From NCBI RefSeq assembly GCF_021654855.1, contig NZ_AP024202.1, forward strand, positions 1,302,001-1,366,000: a stretch of 64,000 bases of DNA, read 5' to 3'. This document shows positions 18,237 through 29,877 of the stretch, in pieces. Under the pieces are notes generated by a model, which had not been told where the DNA came from, searched no databases, and worked only from the letters and a program-made list of their open reading frames with translations. Origin of the DNA: Thiomicrorhabdus immobilis (GTDB taxonomy: Bacteria; Pseudomonadota; Gammaproteobacteria; Thiomicrospirales; Thiomicrospiraceae). The first letter of the stretch is position 1. Each line of letters starts with the position of its first letter. A program made the position numbers and the translations under genes.

Positions 18237-18842
18237 ATGAAAAAAATTATATTGTTAGTTTTAGTCTTATTCGCTTGGAAACATTTTTACTATATTGAAA
18301 ATGCTCCCAAAGTCGGTGCTGGCGTTATGGCCGGTGGCTATCCGTATCAGGATGCGACCTCGATAACCTCTTTTCGTCATGGTGACTTTACCTATTCACC
18401 CTTAAGCTCATTTTCTGCAGAAGCCAGAGTTTTGGCCGCTTCAAAATTTTATTTCGACCAAAAGGCCCGTTTATCGCCCATGACTGTCGTTATTGGTTGG
18501 GGGGTTATGTCTGATGAGTCTGTATATGATCAGCTGGATATCTGGCTAGACAACCGAACCTATAAATGGCAAGGAGATGATTTACCAGTTGCCAAATATG
18601 AAATAGAAAACAATACCGCCAGTCTGCATCTCATTCCTGATAACGATTCCATTGCAGACAATATAGCTAAAATTCGCAATGGTGACTTAATTGAAATCAC
18701 GGGGTTTGTCGTGAATGTTAAGAAAAGTTCTGGATGGAAATGGTTAACCTCAACTTCAAAGAATAAAAATGATGAGGAAGATGGAAAAATCATTTATGTT
18801 AAAACGCTAAAACTAATAAACCCTTATGAAAGGATTTATTAG
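18237..18842 (+). CDS. Membrane-anchored protein of unknown function
   Basis: The 201-aa protein begins with a basic residue pair and one hydrophobic helix (residues 4-14, ILLVLVLFAW), then a soluble domain presumably outside the cytoplasm with PKVGAGVMAGGYPYQ and FRHGDFTYSPLSSFSAEARV. I recognise these as wording shared by uncharacterised gammaproteobacterial proteins but know no function. It is convergent with rluB across about 80 nt. No strong ribosome binding site is seen. Confidence 0.65.
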   Translation: MKKIILLVLVLFAWKHFYYIENAPKVGAGVMAGGYPYQDATSITSFRHGDFTYSPLSSFSAEARVLAASKFYFDQKARLSPMTVVIGWGVMSDESVYDQLDIWLDNRTYKWQGDDLPVAKYEIENNTASLHLIPDNDSIADNIAKIRNGDLIEITGFVVNVKKSSGWKWLTSTSKNKNDEEDGKIIYVKTLKLINPYERIY

Positions 18843-18921
18843 TCACTTTAGAGGTTGAAGAAAGCAGCTCAAAAATTGGGCGTATTTTTGTTGAGTTTAT
18901 AACACGCCAACAGAAAAGTCG

Positions 18922-19833
18922 TTAGCGTCTTCTTTTATTAAACCCATCACTCAAATCATGAATGGTTCGCTTTGAAGACGGTTTTCTGGCAATCGGTTTA
19001 GCATTTGAATTCATACGTTTCTGCTTTTTCTGCCCGACCTGGCTATCCGGACGTAAATCCGGGCGCGCTTCTTCTTTTAAATCTACTGATTTCAGCAATT
19101 GATTGACCTGCTTCCAGCTCAACTCTTCCGTTTTACCTTTACGCAGGTTTCGTGGAATGGTGAATTGACCATAGCGTACACGATGCAGGCGACTTACTTG
19201 AACACCAACCGCTTCCCAAATGCGACGAACCTCACGATAACGCCCCTCTTTGATGGTCACACGATACCATTTATTGATCGATTCCCCATCGACAGAGGTT
19301 CTCATTTTAGAAACTTTATTAAAACGGGCAGGTCCATCATCTAGCTGAACGCCTTTAACCACTTGCTTTAACGCTTCGTCGCTGATTTCACCGAACACAC
19401 GCACCGTGTATTCACGCTCAACCTCATAAGATGGATGCATCATTCGATTGGCCAGCTCACCATTATTGGTCAATATCAATAAACCACTGGTGTTTAAATC
19501 CAAACGGCCTATACTGATCCAGCGGCCATTGATGATACGTGGTAACTGGCTGAAAATAGTCTCGCGCCCTTTATCATCACTACGTGTGCAAAGAAGGCCT
19601 TCTGGCTTGTTGTATAAAATCACCTGTGTAGGTTGTTTTTGCAGACGAGTCTCTTTAACCGCTTGCTCACGGACTTTGATTTTATCTTCAGCCGTTGCTC
19701 TATCACCCAGTTTAGCGGTACGACCATTAATCTTCACATGGCCTTCGCTGATCAAGGTTTCAACAGAACGTCTTGAACCAAAACCAGCACGCGCTAGAAT
19801 TTTTTGAAGTTTTTCATCTGTTGGTTGATTCAT
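18922..19833 (-). CDS. rluB: 23S rRNA pseudouridine(2605) synthase
   Basis: This 303-aa RsuA-family enzyme has an S4 domain (EKLQKILARAGFGSRRSVET, residues 7-70) and a catalytic domain with the GRLDLNTSGLLILTNNGELA motif carrying the catalytic Asp, then EGRYREVRRIWEAVG. The C-terminal tail (from about 250) is basic and low-complexity, as in RluB and RluE-like proteins. RluB rather than RsuA is chosen on the tail and the neighbourhood with rnm and yciO. Those genes are on the same strand upstream; scpA/scpB, often in this cluster, are absent. Confidence 0.9.
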   Translation of the reverse strand: MNQPTDEKLQKILARAGFGSRRSVETLISEGHVKINGRTAKLGDRATAEDKIKVREQAVKETRLQKQPTQVILYNKPEGLLCTRSDDKGRETIFSQLPRIINGRWISIGRLDLNTSGLLILTNNGELANRMMHPSYEVEREYTVRVFGEISDEALKQVVKGVQLDDGPARFNKVSKMRTSVDGESINKWYRVTIKEGRYREVRRIWEAVGVQVSRLHRVRYGQFTIPRNLRKGKTEELSWKQVNQLLKSVDLKEEARPDLRPDSQVGQKKQKRMNSNAKPIARKPSSKRTIHDLSDGFNKRRR

Positions 19834-19958
19834 ATATATCTCTTTATTCAGATTGATTTCTGTTGCTATTGGAATTTTAGCAATTGTTATTTTGGCAGTT
19901 ATTATTCATTATGTCCGATGACTTGCCGCCACCTTGTTTTCGGCTCTTTTATCATGTT

Positions 19959-20615
19959 TTATTGTAAACCAACAAGGTTGAAAATTATGTCTTTAAAAAT
20001 GGTATAAGGCCCCATCAACATCGGCATCAAGATACCCAAAAGCATCAAGCCTAAAATAATAAAAAATCCATAAGGAGCGATTTGATTAAATTGCCAGGCC
20101 TGCTTTTTGGGTAAAAAAGCCGATAATACACGGCTACCATCAAGCGGTGGAATTGGGATTAAGTTCAAAACCAATAAAATCAGGTTGATACTCACACCGG
20201 CAAATCCACTGTAGATCAAGAATAAACCAATATCTGGATTGCTTGTTTGTAAGATCAAGCCAATTTTAGCGATTAACGCCCAGATAAATGCCATGATTAA
20301 ATTTGCAGTCGGCCCTGCGATAGCGACCCAAGCCATGTCACCACGCGGGTTTTTAAAGTTGCGTGCGTCAACCGGTACCGCTTTGGCCCAACCGAAAATG
20401 AAACCACCAAAATAGAGCAATAACAACGGTACGACAATCGTCCCGATTGGATCGATATGCTTAATCGGGTTGAGTGTCAACCGCCCCAGCATCTTGGCGG
20501 TTTGGTCGCCTAACTTAGAAGCCGCCCAACCATGAGCGACTTCATGCAAAGTAATGGCGAAAATCACGGGTAAAGCCCATACAGCTATTTTTTGCATAAT
20601 GGTTAATTCATTCAC
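19959..20615 (-). CDS. Site-2 protease family (M50) membrane protein
   Basis: A 218-aa polytopic metalloprotease homologue. HEVAH (residues 24-28) on the first hydrophobic segment and NLIPIPPLDGSRVL (the second metal-ligand motif, N-x-x-P-x-P-P-L-D-G) in a later helix identify the M50 family. Start is GTG at 20615, overlapping the yciO stop as GTGA, so the pair is translationally coupled. This small family without PDZ sits next to yciO and rluB in many gammaproteobacteria, but its substrate is unknown. Confidence 0.9.
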   Translation of the reverse strand: MNELTIMQKIAVWALPVIFAITLHEVAHGWAASKLGDQTAKMLGRLTLNPIKHIDPIGTIVVPLLLLYFGGFIFGWAKAVPVDARNFKNPRGDMAWVAIAGPTANLIMAFIWALIAKIGLILQTSNPDIGLFLIYSGFAGVSINLILLVLNLIPIPPLDGSRVLSAFLPKKQAWQFNQIAPYGFFIILGLMLLGILMPMLMGPYTIFKDIIFNLVGLQ

Positions 20616-21235
20616 GCAAAAAACTCTCCTTGTCCTTGGCGCACTAAAACCGGTTCTTCTTCGGTAAAATCAATAATCGTAGTGGGTTCGAAACCACTGA
20701 AACCACCATCAAGTACCGCATCCAGGCAATGTCCGTACTCTTCTTGAATCGTCCAACCATCGGTCATCGGTGAAGATTCTCCAGGTTGGATTAAAGTGGC
20801 TGTAAGCAAAGGCTTGTCAAAATAACTCAAAAGCGCATTGGTCACCACATTCGGTGTCACTCGTAAACCAATGGTTTTACGTTTTGGAGCCTGTAGACGT
20901 TTAGGCACTTCACGACTTGCCGGCAGTAAGAAGGTGTAAGGCCCTGGCAGATGATTTTTTAGATAACGGAATTGGGTATTACCAACCTTAGCATATTCGG
21001 ATAGATTGCTTAAATCACGACACATGAGGGTTAGTTCGTGTTTGTCGTCTAATCGTCTGATTTGGCGAATACGATCTGCCCCATCTTTAATATCCAGCAA
21101 ACAGCCCAATGCATAACCCGATTCTGTCGGGTAAGCTATCACCCCACCTTTTTTAAGTATTTCAACCACTTGCTCCAACATCCTCGGTTGAGGGTTATCT
21201 GGATGAACACTAATATATTTACAACTTGAAGCCAC
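20612..21235 (-). CDS. yciO: YciO/Sua5/YrdC-family protein
   Basis: A 207-aa dsRNA-binding-fold protein. It contains GGVIAYPTESGYALGCL near residue 30 and the IRLDDKHELTLMCRDLS-type segment, which match the YciO branch. TsaC proper has the KxR...SxN active-site residues, and here RRLDDKHELT and ATLIQPG occupy those regions. It is probably not the main threonylcarbamoyl-AMP synthase. It overlaps the M50 gene and lies 134 nt from rnm. Confidence 0.85.
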   Translation of the reverse strand: MASSCKYISVHPDNPQPRMLEQVVEILKKGGVIAYPTESGYALGCLLDIKDGADRIRQIRRLDDKHELTLMCRDLSNLSEYAKVGNTQFRYLKNHLPGPYTFLLPASREVPKRLQAPKRKTIGLRVTPNVVTNALLSYFDKPLLTATLIQPGESSPMTDGWTIQEEYGHCLDAVLDGGFSGFEPTTIIDFTEEEPVLVRQGQGEFFA

Positions 21236-21369
21236 AATCTACCCTGAAAAAGTAAGTAAAAAACAATCGGTAATTATACGCTATTTATTAAGCCCTTATG
21301 AAAGGTAAATAGACAACAAGTTAGGAATAATCCATTACCAATCCAGACTAAAACTTATATGTGTGCGGC

Positions 21370-22224
21370 TTAAGCCTGTTTAAGCGGATTTTTAAATAGT
21401 TCCCAAACAGGCCTAACGGTTTGTGGCATTGGCGCTAACCAGCCTAGACCGCGCCAGCTATGTTCTGGGCGGTGAAAATCTGACCCCATCGATGCGTATA
21501 ATTCATTTTTTACCGCTCTTTGCGCCATGCCATTGATGTCGGCACAATGCCTAGGCTGATTAACAACCTCTATCGCTTGTCCTCCAGCTTGTTTGAAGTC
21601 CGAAATCAGTCGGTTCAATTTATTACTGGTGAATTTGTAGATTGCCGGATGTGCAATTACCGCAATCCCATTTGCTTGGGTAATCCAGTTCACGACGGTC
21701 GATAACTCTGGCCATGTCACGCCGACATGCCCGACCTTTCCTTTTTTGAGATAGCGATCAAAGGCTTGTTGTCCGTTTTTAACCAAACCCTCTTGTTGCA
21801 ACAGTTGTGAAAAATGACCACGTCCTACCACACCATGCCCCACCAAATTCCAAAGCTTTTCTTCAATTGAATCTATTTTTATATGTGGTTTGTCAGCCAG
21901 TCTTTCAAGCATGCTATTGGCACGAGCCAGTCTTAACTCCCTAATACTGGCCAGGCCTGCTTGAAGTACAGGATTTTCGATATCAAAATCCAAGCCGACA
22001 ATATGAATGGTATGGCCATTCCATGTGCAGGATGCCTCTACACCGCTAATGAGTTGGATGTTATTTTCAGTAGCATAGTCCAGTGCTTGTTCATAACCCG
22101 CTGTGGTATCGTGGTCGGTTATTGCAAGGGTGGTTACTTCATGTTTTAAAGCTAAGTCGATGATTTCCTTAGGTGATAAACCGCCATCTGATGCAGTAGT
22201 GTGACAATGAAAATCAACTTTCAT
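21370..22224 (-). CDS. rnm: PHP-domain 5'-3' exoribonuclease (RNase AM/YciV type)
   Basis: This 284-aa protein has an N-terminal PHP metal-binding motif (VDFHCHTTASDG, then AITDHDTT) and later AHPAIYKF and MGSDFHRPEHSWRGLG, giving the full set of metal-coordinating His/Asp residues. The family trims 5' ends of rRNAs and degrades short oligonucleotides and pAp. Length matches YciV. It is divergent from yciB and starts the rnm-yciO-M50 run. Confidence 0.92.
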   Translation of the reverse strand: MKVDFHCHTTASDGGLSPKEIIDLALKHEVTTLAITDHDTTAGYEQALDYATENNIQLISGVEASCTWNGHTIHIVGLDFDIENPVLQAGLASIRELRLARANSMLERLADKPHIKIDSIEEKLWNLVGHGVVGRGHFSQLLQQEGLVKNGQQAFDRYLKKGKVGHVGVTWPELSTVVNWITQANGIAVIAHPAIYKFTSNKLNRLISDFKQAGGQAIEVVNQPRHCADINGMAQRAVKNELYASMGSDFHRPEHSWRGLGWLAPMPQTVRPVWELFKNPLKQA

Positions 22225-22297
22225 AATTTGAGCCTTTTAATCCTTAGCAATCCCATATAGAATCCCTTTAAATTAACATAAAAAAACGTTTGGCTAC

Positions 22298-22924
22298 ATG
22301 AAATTATTATTTGATCTTTTTCCCGTTGTACTCTTTTTTATCGCTTACAAGATGTATGACATCTACACCGCAACAGCGGTGATTATCGTCGCTTCGATTG
22401 CTCAGGTGGCCTATTTTTACCTCAAACATAAACGTGTTGAGAAAATGCACGTGATTACCCTGGTTTTAATTCTTGTATTAGGTGGGCTAACCCTTGTTTT
22501 ACAAGATGAAGATTTCATCAAGTGGAAACCAACCATTGTCAACTGGGGCTTTGCGCTGGTCTTCTTGGGAAGCCATTACATTGGCCAAAAACCGATTGTA
22601 GAAAGGATGATGAGCCAGGCGATTAGTTTGCCAGAAGCGATTTGGCTAAGACTGAGTTGGTTATGGATTGTGTTTTTTATCGTTTCCGGTATTACCAACC
22701 TTTATGTCGCCTTCAATTACGACACTGACACTTGGGTCAACTTTAAACTTTTTGGTTTAATGGGGATGACTTTGGTGTTTATCATCATTCAAGGTTTATA
22801 CATTAGCCAATACATACAAGAATCCGATTCAGAAGCTGAAGCCAATGCTCTGCAAGAAGGCCATACAGAAGATCAGCTTATTGAAAATCTTAGCCACAAC
22901 CAAGCAGAAAACAAAAAGGACTGA
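22298..22924 (+). CDS. yciB: Inner membrane septation protein YciB
   Basis: A 208-aa protein with five to six transmembrane helices. MKLLFDLFPVVLFFIAYK at the start and the FVSGITNLYVAFNY-type segment (VSGITNLYVAFNYDTDTWVN) are diagnostic of the YciB/IspZ family, implicated in septation and cell-envelope synthesis. The C-terminal tail of about 35 residues is acidic and longer than in E. coli. yciI follows after 3 nt, giving the classical yciB-yciI pair. Confidence 0.95.
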   Translation: MKLLFDLFPVVLFFIAYKMYDIYTATAVIIVASIAQVAYFYLKHKRVEKMHVITLVLILVLGGLTLVLQDEDFIKWKPTIVNWGFALVFLGSHYIGQKPIVERMMSQAISLPEAIWLRLSWLWIVFFIVSGITNLYVAFNYDTDTWVNFKLFGLMGMTLVFIIIQGLYISQYIQESDSEAEANALQEGHTEDQLIENLSHNQAENKKD

Positions 22925-22927
22925 CCG

Positions 22928-23239
22928 ATGTTATATTCCATTTTTGCCTACGACAATGAAAACAGCTTGCCATTACGTGCCCAAGCACGTCCAGCTCATA
23001 TTGCACGTTTAAAAGAACTTCATGAGAATAATCGTTTGGTCTTAGCTGGCCCAAATCCTGCGATTGACAGCCTTGAACCAGGTGAAGCGGGTTTCACAGG
23101 TAGCTTAATTGTCGCTGACTTCCCTTCTTTACAAGATGCTGAAGAGTGGGCTAAGGCTGACCCTTATGTAGCCGCTGGGGTCTATAAAGAGGTACAAATC
23201 AAACCGTTTAAACAAGTTTTACCACCCGTTGAAGAGTGA
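22928..23239 (+). CDS. yciI: YciI family protein
   Basis: A 103-aa ferredoxin-like alpha/beta protein. MLYSIFAYDNENSLPLRAQA, with the conserved R-x-x-H (RPAHIARLKEL), and DPYVAAGVYKEVQIKPF match YciI. No reaction is established for the family. It starts 3 nt after yciB, which implies co-transcription. Confidence 0.93.
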   Translation: MLYSIFAYDNENSLPLRAQARPAHIARLKELHENNRLVLAGPNPAIDSLEPGEAGFTGSLIVADFPSLQDAEEWAKADPYVAAGVYKEVQIKPFKQVLPPVEE

Positions 23240-23285
23240 TATTCGCCAACCGATATTTGTAAGCCACCATAGAAGAGAAAACATC

Positions 23286-23747
23286 ATGTCCAATCTTGCT
23301 TATTTAATTCCGAAACGTAATCAAAAATTGCAGTTACAAGCCGCTGACCCTATCGAAATGATAGATATCGATTTTGTCACAATTCCTGTTTTAGGTTGGA
23401 CTTCAGCCGGTGAACCCATCCAGATGGAAATGGAATACGATACGGTATCCGTTCCATCCAGCATGGTGAAGAAAGAGACTTTCGCTCTAAGGGTAAAAGG
23501 TAACTCAATGATTGAAGAGAATATCGAAGATGGCGATATTGTTATCATTGAACGTCGCTCATCCGCTGAGAATGGTGAATCGGTTGTGGTACGTATCAAC
23601 AATGAAGAAGTCACCATGAAAAAACTCTACATTGAGAAAAGTGGCGTAAGGTTACAACCTGCTAATGCGGATATGGAGCCAATCATTCTTAAGAACGAAG
23701 ATATTGAAATCTTAGGAATTGTGACCGGTATTCTGCGTCAGCCTTGA
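23286..23747 (+). CDS. LexA/UmuD-like S24 peptidase without helix-turn-helix domain
   Basis: Starting at ATG 23286, this 153-aa protein has only 33 residues before the S24 core. The core keeps the Ala-Gly cleavage bond (A41-G42 in TSAGEP), catalytic serine S74 (KGNSMIEENIEDGDIV) and catalytic lysine K112 (EVTMKKLY), the layout of LexA and UmuD. LexA's N-terminal winged-helix domain is missing, and UmuC does not follow. An in-frame start at 23229 would overlap yciI by 11 nt and add 19 residues with no HTH. It may be a UmuD-like auto-cleaving regulator or partner, or a decayed repressor. Confidence 0.85.
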   Translation: MSNLAYLIPKRNQKLQLQAADPIEMIDIDFVTIPVLGWTSAGEPIQMEMEYDTVSVPSSMVKKETFALRVKGNSMIEENIEDGDIVIIERRSSAENGESVVVRINNEEVTMKKLYIEKSGVRLQPANADMEPIILKNEDIEILGIVTGILRQP

Positions 23748-23854
23748 AATATCAATAAATCAAACCTAGGCCAATAATTAAGCTAATAATTAAGCCAATA
23801 CTTCGGCTTAGAGTTTGATCAATTCAACCCCTTGTCACAGTGTGTAGATAAATC

Positions 23855-24355
23855 ATGAATCCAGCCAGCATACAACTCCTAATCACCGGGGGCACTCTCG
23901 ATAAAGACTACCAAACCACTTCAGGAGAGTTAATCTTCAAGCAAACCCATCTTAATGAGCTGCTTCGCGAGGCGAATACAACACTTACCATAGAGCCTCA
24001 AGTCCTGATGCTCAAGGATAGCTTGGAGATGACGGACAATGACCGCGAGATAATCTACCTGGCCTGCTTAAATACAAAAAACAATCAGATTGTCATTACC
24101 CACGGCACAGATACCATGCGTGAAACCGCTGTATACTTATCAAAGCATGCCGGATTGACGGAAAAAACCATTGTGCTGACCGGGGCTATGCGCCCTTTTA
24201 AGCTGGGGCACTCCGATGCAAGTTTCAATGTCGCCGCGGCTTTAATGGCGGTTCAATTAGCACCTAACGGGGTTTATATCACGATGAATGGTCAGTTATT
24301 TCATGCGGATAAGGTCCATAAAAACCGACAACTCGGCCAGTTTGAGGCCGTATAA
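23855..24355 (+). CDS. Asparaginase-like protein, single (N-terminal) domain
   Basis: This 166-aa protein matches only the N-terminal domain of L-asparaginases. It retains GGT with likely nucleophile T14 (TGGTLDK), THGTDTM at 82-88 with the second Thr and Asp, and TGAMRPF. The C-terminal domain, which supplies residues across the dimer, is absent. The reading frame ends cleanly and the gene has no frameshift, and short stand-alone proteins of this type occur in other gammaproteobacteria. So it is probably a genuine short form, not a truncation. Activity is uncertain. Confidence 0.85.
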   Translation: MNPASIQLLITGGTLDKDYQTTSGELIFKQTHLNELLREANTTLTIEPQVLMLKDSLEMTDNDREIIYLACLNTKNNQIVITHGTDTMRETAVYLSKHAGLTEKTIVLTGAMRPFKLGHSDASFNVAAALMAVQLAPNGVYITMNGQLFHADKVHKNRQLGQFEAV

Positions 24356-24469
24356 TTCAATAAATGACATAACAGGTGAAAACAGGTTGTCATTGCCGAC
24401 TTGAAACCCTTATTCACCGCCTATATTGATTAATCACAAATATCCACCTCAAAAATTAAGAGAGTCTAA

Positions 24470-25354
24470 ATGGCTGTTGTTCTAGCTTATATTACAGTGG
24501 TTCTGATTTGGACAACAACCCCTTTGGCCATTGTTTGGAGCGGTGAAACCGATTGGTTTTTTGGCGTTGCCTCACGCACCGCCTTAGGTGCACTGCTTAT
24601 CTTGCCATTTTACTATTGGTTTAAAAAAGACAGTTTTAGGTACGATTTTTCTGCTTTGCGTATCTATTTCTTCGCGGCCATGCCCATTTTTGGCGGCATG
24701 ACCTTGATGTACTGGGCTGGTCAATATCTACCTTCGGGTTGGCTTGCCATCATCTTTGCGATGACACCGGTCACTACAGGGCTGTTCGCTTATTTTCTAC
24801 TTCCCAACCAGTCTCTGACAGTACGGAAAATCATTGCCATCATCCTCTCTCTTACAGGCCTGCTGAGTATCTTCATACCTAATTTAGACACCGACTTAAT
24901 TGAATTCCAATTAATGGCAATCATAGCTGCTATCTTATCGGTAAGCTTTCACTCTTTAGGCAGTGTTTTGGTTAAGCGCTGTGGAACCAGCTTGCCATCG
25001 TTACATGTGGTTGTTGGCGCATTATGGTTCAGTGTTTTAGGACATCTATTAATCGCACCAACCACCCTCGTTCATTGGCCAGAATTAATGCCCCGTGAAG
25101 TTTATGCGATTTTATATGCCGCCTCAGTGGGCTCGGTAATCGGTTTTCTACTCTATTTTTATTTGGTAAAAAACGTCGATGCGATGAAGGTGGCTTTAAT
25201 CCCCGTCATCACCCCGGTGTTTGCACTTTTATTCGGTCATTTCTTGAATGATGAAAACTTGACCTGGACCACCTGGTTTGGAACAGGCTTAGTGATATTA
25301 GGATTAATCCTATTCGAGTGGCGTTTTAAAACCAAAGTGAAACAGGTAAATTAG
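24470..25354 (+). CDS. DMT-superfamily (EamA) transporter
   Basis: A 294-aa membrane protein with about ten helices arranged as two EamA repeats of about 135 residues, each with the typical end-of-repeat glycine/proline pattern (SGWLAIIFAMTPVTTGLFAY, first repeat; VALIPVITPVFALLFGH, second). The start ATG follows AGAGAG. Likely substrates are amino acids or other small metabolites, unspecified. A strong palindromic terminator follows at 25456. Confidence 0.88.
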   Translation: MAVVLAYITVVLIWTTTPLAIVWSGETDWFFGVASRTALGALLILPFYYWFKKDSFRYDFSALRIYFFAAMPIFGGMTLMYWAGQYLPSGWLAIIFAMTPVTTGLFAYFLLPNQSLTVRKIIAIILSLTGLLSIFIPNLDTDLIEFQLMAIIAAILSVSFHSLGSVLVKRCGTSLPSLHVVVGALWFSVLGHLLIAPTTLVHWPELMPREVYAILYAASVGSVIGFLLYFYLVKNVDAMKVALIPVITPVFALLFGHFLNDENLTWTTWFGTGLVILGLILFEWRFKTKVKQVN

Positions 25355-25455
25355 TGGCATTAACAATACGTTAAACAAAGAACATTTAACAAATTCAAAA
25401 GCTTTTAAGTGGAAGATCAAGCCATCTGGCAAAAGAAATTCAAACAAGGGAAATC

Positions 25456-25481
25456 AAAAGCTACCAGGCCTGGTAGCTTTT
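25456..25481. terminator. Bidirectional terminator built on the palindrome (core 25463-25474)
   Basis: The core ACCAGGCCTGGT is extended on both sides by AAAAGCT and AGCTTTT to a perfect 26-bp self-complementary sequence followed by further T residues. It lies between the convergent EamA and darP genes and looks like a functional intrinsic terminator in both directions. Confidence 0.85.
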
Positions 25482-25524
25482 TTGGTCAGACTAAATCAAA
25501 TTATATTGATTGCATATCAAAACG

Positions 25525-28099
<2,575 letters not shown>

Positions 28100-28200
28100 T
28101 TATTGTGTGATTGAGAAGTAGGGAAAGAAATAATTCAAATAAGACACTCTGCTGGCGAACTCCCATAGAGCCGTCTTATTTTAAGTAAAACTAGAAACGT

Positions 28201-29322
28201 TTATGCAATCGGTTCAGACTCATAATCTAAAGCCGCATCACGCATGGATTGTAAATCAGACTCTTTAATCAAATGGCGTTCCATATTGTATAAACGCCCA
28301 TTTAAACGCTGAGAAATCTTACGAGCCATAATGATTAAATCATGCATCGCCGCAGGCGCTCTGACCGTCGTTGGTAGTTCCAAAATCAAAGCAACACCAG
28401 GCGTTGCATAGGCATCCAAATTCTCTACAGGGAATGTCCCTGGTTCAAGCATATTGGCTACTTTAATGAATGGATTGCCCATATTGTCGTTTTTAACAAA
28501 AATCGCCTGATCTGAATAGGTTAACCCCACCCCTAATAAGGCTTGATTCACGGCTCGCATCGGAAACTCTTGACCAGTGGTCAAAACCATAATCACATAA
28601 ACTTCAGGCTCTTTATTAGTAGAAGCCATTTTCTTTTTGGTTTTCAATTCCTCTTCAGGAATACCAAAAGAAGGCTTTACATAGTCCGCAGGCACGGCAT
28701 TTTCGTCTATTTCACCGGTCATACCTGGATCATCTACGACTAAGACATGATGCTTACCGCCAGTTGGATTTGAGTTTTCATCCGTACTGCCCACTATCGG
28801 TTGTCCACTAACCGTCGTAACTTCATTTGGCATTTCACTTGAAGCTGCTGTCTGTTCTGACTCCACTACTGAAGTGGTTTGTGGCGGCAAGTCGAACTCT
28901 TCTCCAAAAGAGAGCACTCCTTGGTTATGGTTGATATCGGTTTCGGCTTCAAGATGATAGGTTGACAATGGTGCATGAACAGTTTGTTGCTGTACTGCTT
29001 CATGTTTAAGCTCGGTATTGGAAAAACCTTTGCTCTGGGTAATACGCTTTTCAGTCGCATCCGACAACGGGATATGAGGATTCCCTAAATTCTTAAGGGC
29101 TTCAGCGGCTTTTTCAGAATGATGATTGGATTGCTGATTATGATCTTTATCTTGAGTAGAGACTGCAGATGAATGGCTATTCGCCTCAACTTTGTCTTGA
29201 TGAGTATGAGAGTGAGATTTAGAGTTCTTTTTTATCGCATTTTGACGACTACGACTTAAAAAATACAAGCCAGCAATGACAACAACTGCAAAAATTAACA
29301 GTACTTGTTGTAATTCATTCAT
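28201..29322 (-). CDS. zipA: Cell division protein ZipA
   Basis: A divisome component anchoring FtsZ at the membrane. The 373-aa protein has the family layout: an N-terminal transmembrane helix (LQQVLLIFAVVVIAGLYFL, residues 4-22) facing a long variable linker rich in His, Ser, Gln and acidic residues (25-230), and the C-terminal FtsZ-binding domain (about 235-365; YVIMVLTTGQEF, FPVENLDAYATPGVALILEL). The zipA-ligA order is the classical one. smc, often upstream, is absent. Confidence 0.93.
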   Translation of the reverse strand: MNELQQVLLIFAVVVIAGLYFLSRSRQNAIKKNSKSHSHTHQDKVEANSHSSAVSTQDKDHNQQSNHHSEKAAEALKNLGNPHIPLSDATEKRITQSKGFSNTELKHEAVQQQTVHAPLSTYHLEAETDINHNQGVLSFGEEFDLPPQTTSVVESEQTAASSEMPNEVTTVSGQPIVGSTDENSNPTGGKHHVLVVDDPGMTGEIDENAVPADYVKPSFGIPEEELKTKKKMASTNKEPEVYVIMVLTTGQEFPMRAVNQALLGVGLTYSDQAIFVKNDNMGNPFIKVANMLEPGTFPVENLDAYATPGVALILELPTTVRAPAAMHDLIIMARKISQRLNGRLYNMERHLIKESDLQSMRDAALDYESEPIA

Positions 29323-29877
29323 TTAAGACAACTCCAAAAATTTCAAACCTATTCTATAAACTCTTTAACTGGTTAAGTTAAACCAAGGTAAGCCCAAGGT
29401 GAATCAACTTAAGCCAATTTAAGCCAACTTAAATAATAAAGACAAATTTATGTGCTTCAGCTTATTCTGCACTCACTCAATAGTGATGTGTTTAGGTGGA
29501 TGAAATATTTCTATTTTTATAAAAATCGTTAAAAATAAATGGCTTAGTAAACACTCTGTCCAGATCTAAATCACTGCCCATTATTATTGTGATTTACACT
29601 TGGGTAAAACAGAATAAAAACAGACTTAAAACAAAACCAAGCCGATATGAAATCAATTCATAATTGTACCTTTTTTAGAGAGCTATTTTCCAATGAATTG
29701 AGATAAAAATAATCGGTTTCACTGAGTTTAATAAAGCTTGATATCATCAAGTGCACCAAGACAATCGGCTATAACGGCCAACGCCAATCTATCCAGTCCA
29801 AATATTTTATTCGTATAATAGGGATTTGACCCAAACATTACATTGATGACCAACGATATCAAAAGGTACTTCCATAG
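29323..29877. other. Intergenic region between divergent zipA and FGGY kinase
   Basis: 555 bases without a convincing gene. It contains a short direct repeat, TTAAGCCAAY, twice in tandem with a partial third copy (29409-29432), and degenerate copies just before it. These could be operator sites for zipA or decayed sequence. The rest is AT-rich with no clear promoter consensus. Confidence 0.5.
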
